A program made the translations under genes and the position numbers. Below the pieces are notes generated by a model, which was given only the letters and a program-made list of their open reading frames with translations, had not been told where the DNA came from and made no database searches. A stretch of DNA of 64,000 nucleotides, taken from contig NZ_OESS01000001.1 of the NCBI RefSeq assembly GCF_900240285.1, forward strand, positions 1,364,001-1,428,000, in the 5' to 3' direction. This stretch comes from Halobacillus sp. Marseille-P3879. GTDB taxonomy: Bacteria; Bacillota; Bacilli; Bacillales; Halobacillaceae. Shown piece after piece: positions 63,055 to 64,000 of the stretch; within the stretch, counting starts at the first letter, position 1, and the number at the start of each line of letters is the position of its first letter.

Positions 63055-63983
63055 TATTGACCCTCCTTTATATGAATAGGGGTGATTTCAATCTCGTCCT
63101 TTAATCGTTCTGCATCTTCTTTGTGACATAGATCGTCCTGGAAAGCTGTGGCACTTCCTGCCGCCACGCCGCTAATAAAGGCTTCTTTTATATCTTTACC
63201 GTTATTGATCGAAGCAATAAATCCAGATACTACGGAATCACCGGCGCCTACTGAATTTTTAACCTCACCTTTAGGGACAGTAGCAAACAAATGCTCTTCT
63301 TTGCTGACGTATACTGCCCCTTTTCCTCCCATCGAAACGACCACATGCTCTGTACCCTGTTCAATCAGTTTACTTGCAAAGTAGGCTGCCTGTTCTTTTG
63401 TTTCAATTGTCGTATCGAACAGTTCTCCTAATTCATGATCATTCGGCTTTAAGAAATACACCGGCTTTCCAACTAATTGGCGAAGAGCATCCCCGGATGT
63501 ATCAGCCACAAAAAGGATATTCTTCGAAGAACAGAGATCAGCGACCTGCGAGTAAAAATCCTCAGGCAGGGAAGAAGGTACACTTCCTGCAAGAATGAAT
63601 ATATCGCCTGAATTCAATGATTTAATTTGGTCAAAAAGTGCTTCCAATTGCTCGTCCGTAACCTTTGGGCCGGGTCCGTTAATCTCGGATTCTTGTTCTC
63701 CTTTAAGCTTTACATTAATTCTCGTGTAATCGTTGGTATTTACAAAATGATGATGGATATTTTCTTTCTCCAGGAAGTCTGTTATAAATTGACCAGTAAA
63801 CTGACCAATAAATCCTAAAGCGGTCGTTGATACGCCGAGCCGTTTCATCACCCGTGAAACGTTGATTCCTTTCCCTCCTGGATAGTACATGGCTTTATTC
63901 GCTCTGGTAAGACCTCCTGGATGGAACTCATCTACATGCATGATGTAATCAATAGAAGGATTTAATGTACATGTATAAATCAT
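63054..63983 (-). CDS. fruK: 1-phosphofructokinase
   Basis: 309 residues, PfkB family: LNPSIDYIMHVD, GGKGINVSRV, and catalytic Asp249 in GAGDSVVSGF. Makes fructose-1,6-bisphosphate, the signal for both HprK and CggR. ATG at 63983 with aaagg upstream; the expected fruR repressor gene would be beyond the window edge. Confidence 0.96.
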   Translation of the reverse strand: MIYTCTLNPSIDYIMHVDEFHPGGLTRANKAMYYPGGKGINVSRVMKRLGVSTTALGFIGQFTGQFITDFLEKENIHHHFVNTNDYTRINVKLKGEQESEINGPGPKVTDEQLEALFDQIKSLNSGDIFILAGSVPSSLPEDFYSQVADLCSSKNILFVADTSGDALRQLVGKPVYFLKPNDHELGELFDTTIETKEQAAYFASKLIEQGTEHVVVSMGGKGAVYVSKEEHLFATVPKGEVKNSVGAGDSVVSGFIASINNGKDIKEAFISGVAAGSATAFQDDLCHKEDAERLKDEIEITPIHIKEGQ

Positions 63984-64000
63984 GATGTCACAACCTTTAT

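Overview
The window is a chromosomal segment of a low-to-mid-GC Gram-positive of the family Bacillaceae. Gene order closely follows the Bacillus subtilis arc from yvjA/cccB/ftsEX through uvrBA, hprK-lgt, his, trxB, whiA-crh, clpP and cggR-gapA to eno. Protein style (acidic loops, a GlpFKD set, prfC, fruKA-ptsHI) suggests a moderately halophilic or marine genus such as Halobacillus; that genus call is inference. I see no insertion sequence, prophage, CRISPR array, rRNA or conjugative module: this is a core-genome region with a few accessory or decaying loci.

Layout. 1-8.4 kb: YitT-family membrane protein (5' cut off), cytochrome c551, ftsE-ftsX with an EnvC-like M23 hydrolase directly behind, a broken copper-transport gene (copC/copD type), ctpB and minJ. 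8.4-16.5 kb: a Fur-box-preceded siderophore ABC ATPase, a HAD dehalogenase (-), a divergent CtaA-like protein, a large SWIM/SNF2 helicase (-) and prfC. 16.6-24.2 kb: uvrBA behind a LexA box, yojF-bshB2 (bacillithiol), yvlB-yvlD. 24.3-33.2 kb: one tight run hprK-lgt-yvoD-ppaX-yvoF-glpP, then glpF-glpK and glpD with terminator-like leaders. 33.2-36.4 kb: an unknown membrane protein with an apparently non-standard start, and a MerR regulator with an AidB-like acyl-CoA dehydrogenase. 36.5-43 kb: overlapping hisZGDBHAFI. 43-49.1 kb: TPR protein, trxB, yvcI-rapZ-glmR-whiA, crh. 49.1-50.9 kb: clpP (-) with a CtsR box, tRNA-Arg(CCG), a small unknown ORF, a glutaredoxin-like gene. 50.9-58.1 kb: cggR-gapA-pgk-tpiA-gpmI-eno behind a recognisable CggR operator. 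58.2-64 kb: a nitroreductase, a 57-aa membrane protein (-), and fruK-fruA-ptsH-ptsI (-).

Functional theme. Much of the window belongs to carbon-catabolite control: PtsH and PtsI, the HPr kinase and its pyrophosphatase PpaX, Crh, GlmR, RapZ, CggR, GlpP, and the HPr-controlled target GlpK. A second theme is cell-envelope growth and division (FtsEX plus M23 hydrolase, MinJ, Lgt, WhiA). Nothing here is convincingly a wholly new system. The observations most worth following are the nonsense-interrupted CopC/CopD fusion remnant, the CtaA paralogue lacking a heme-ligand His and a Cys pair, the glpP/hprK operon fusion, the MerR promoter with a 19-bp spacer holding a palindrome, the ATA-start candidate gene, and several leader structures.
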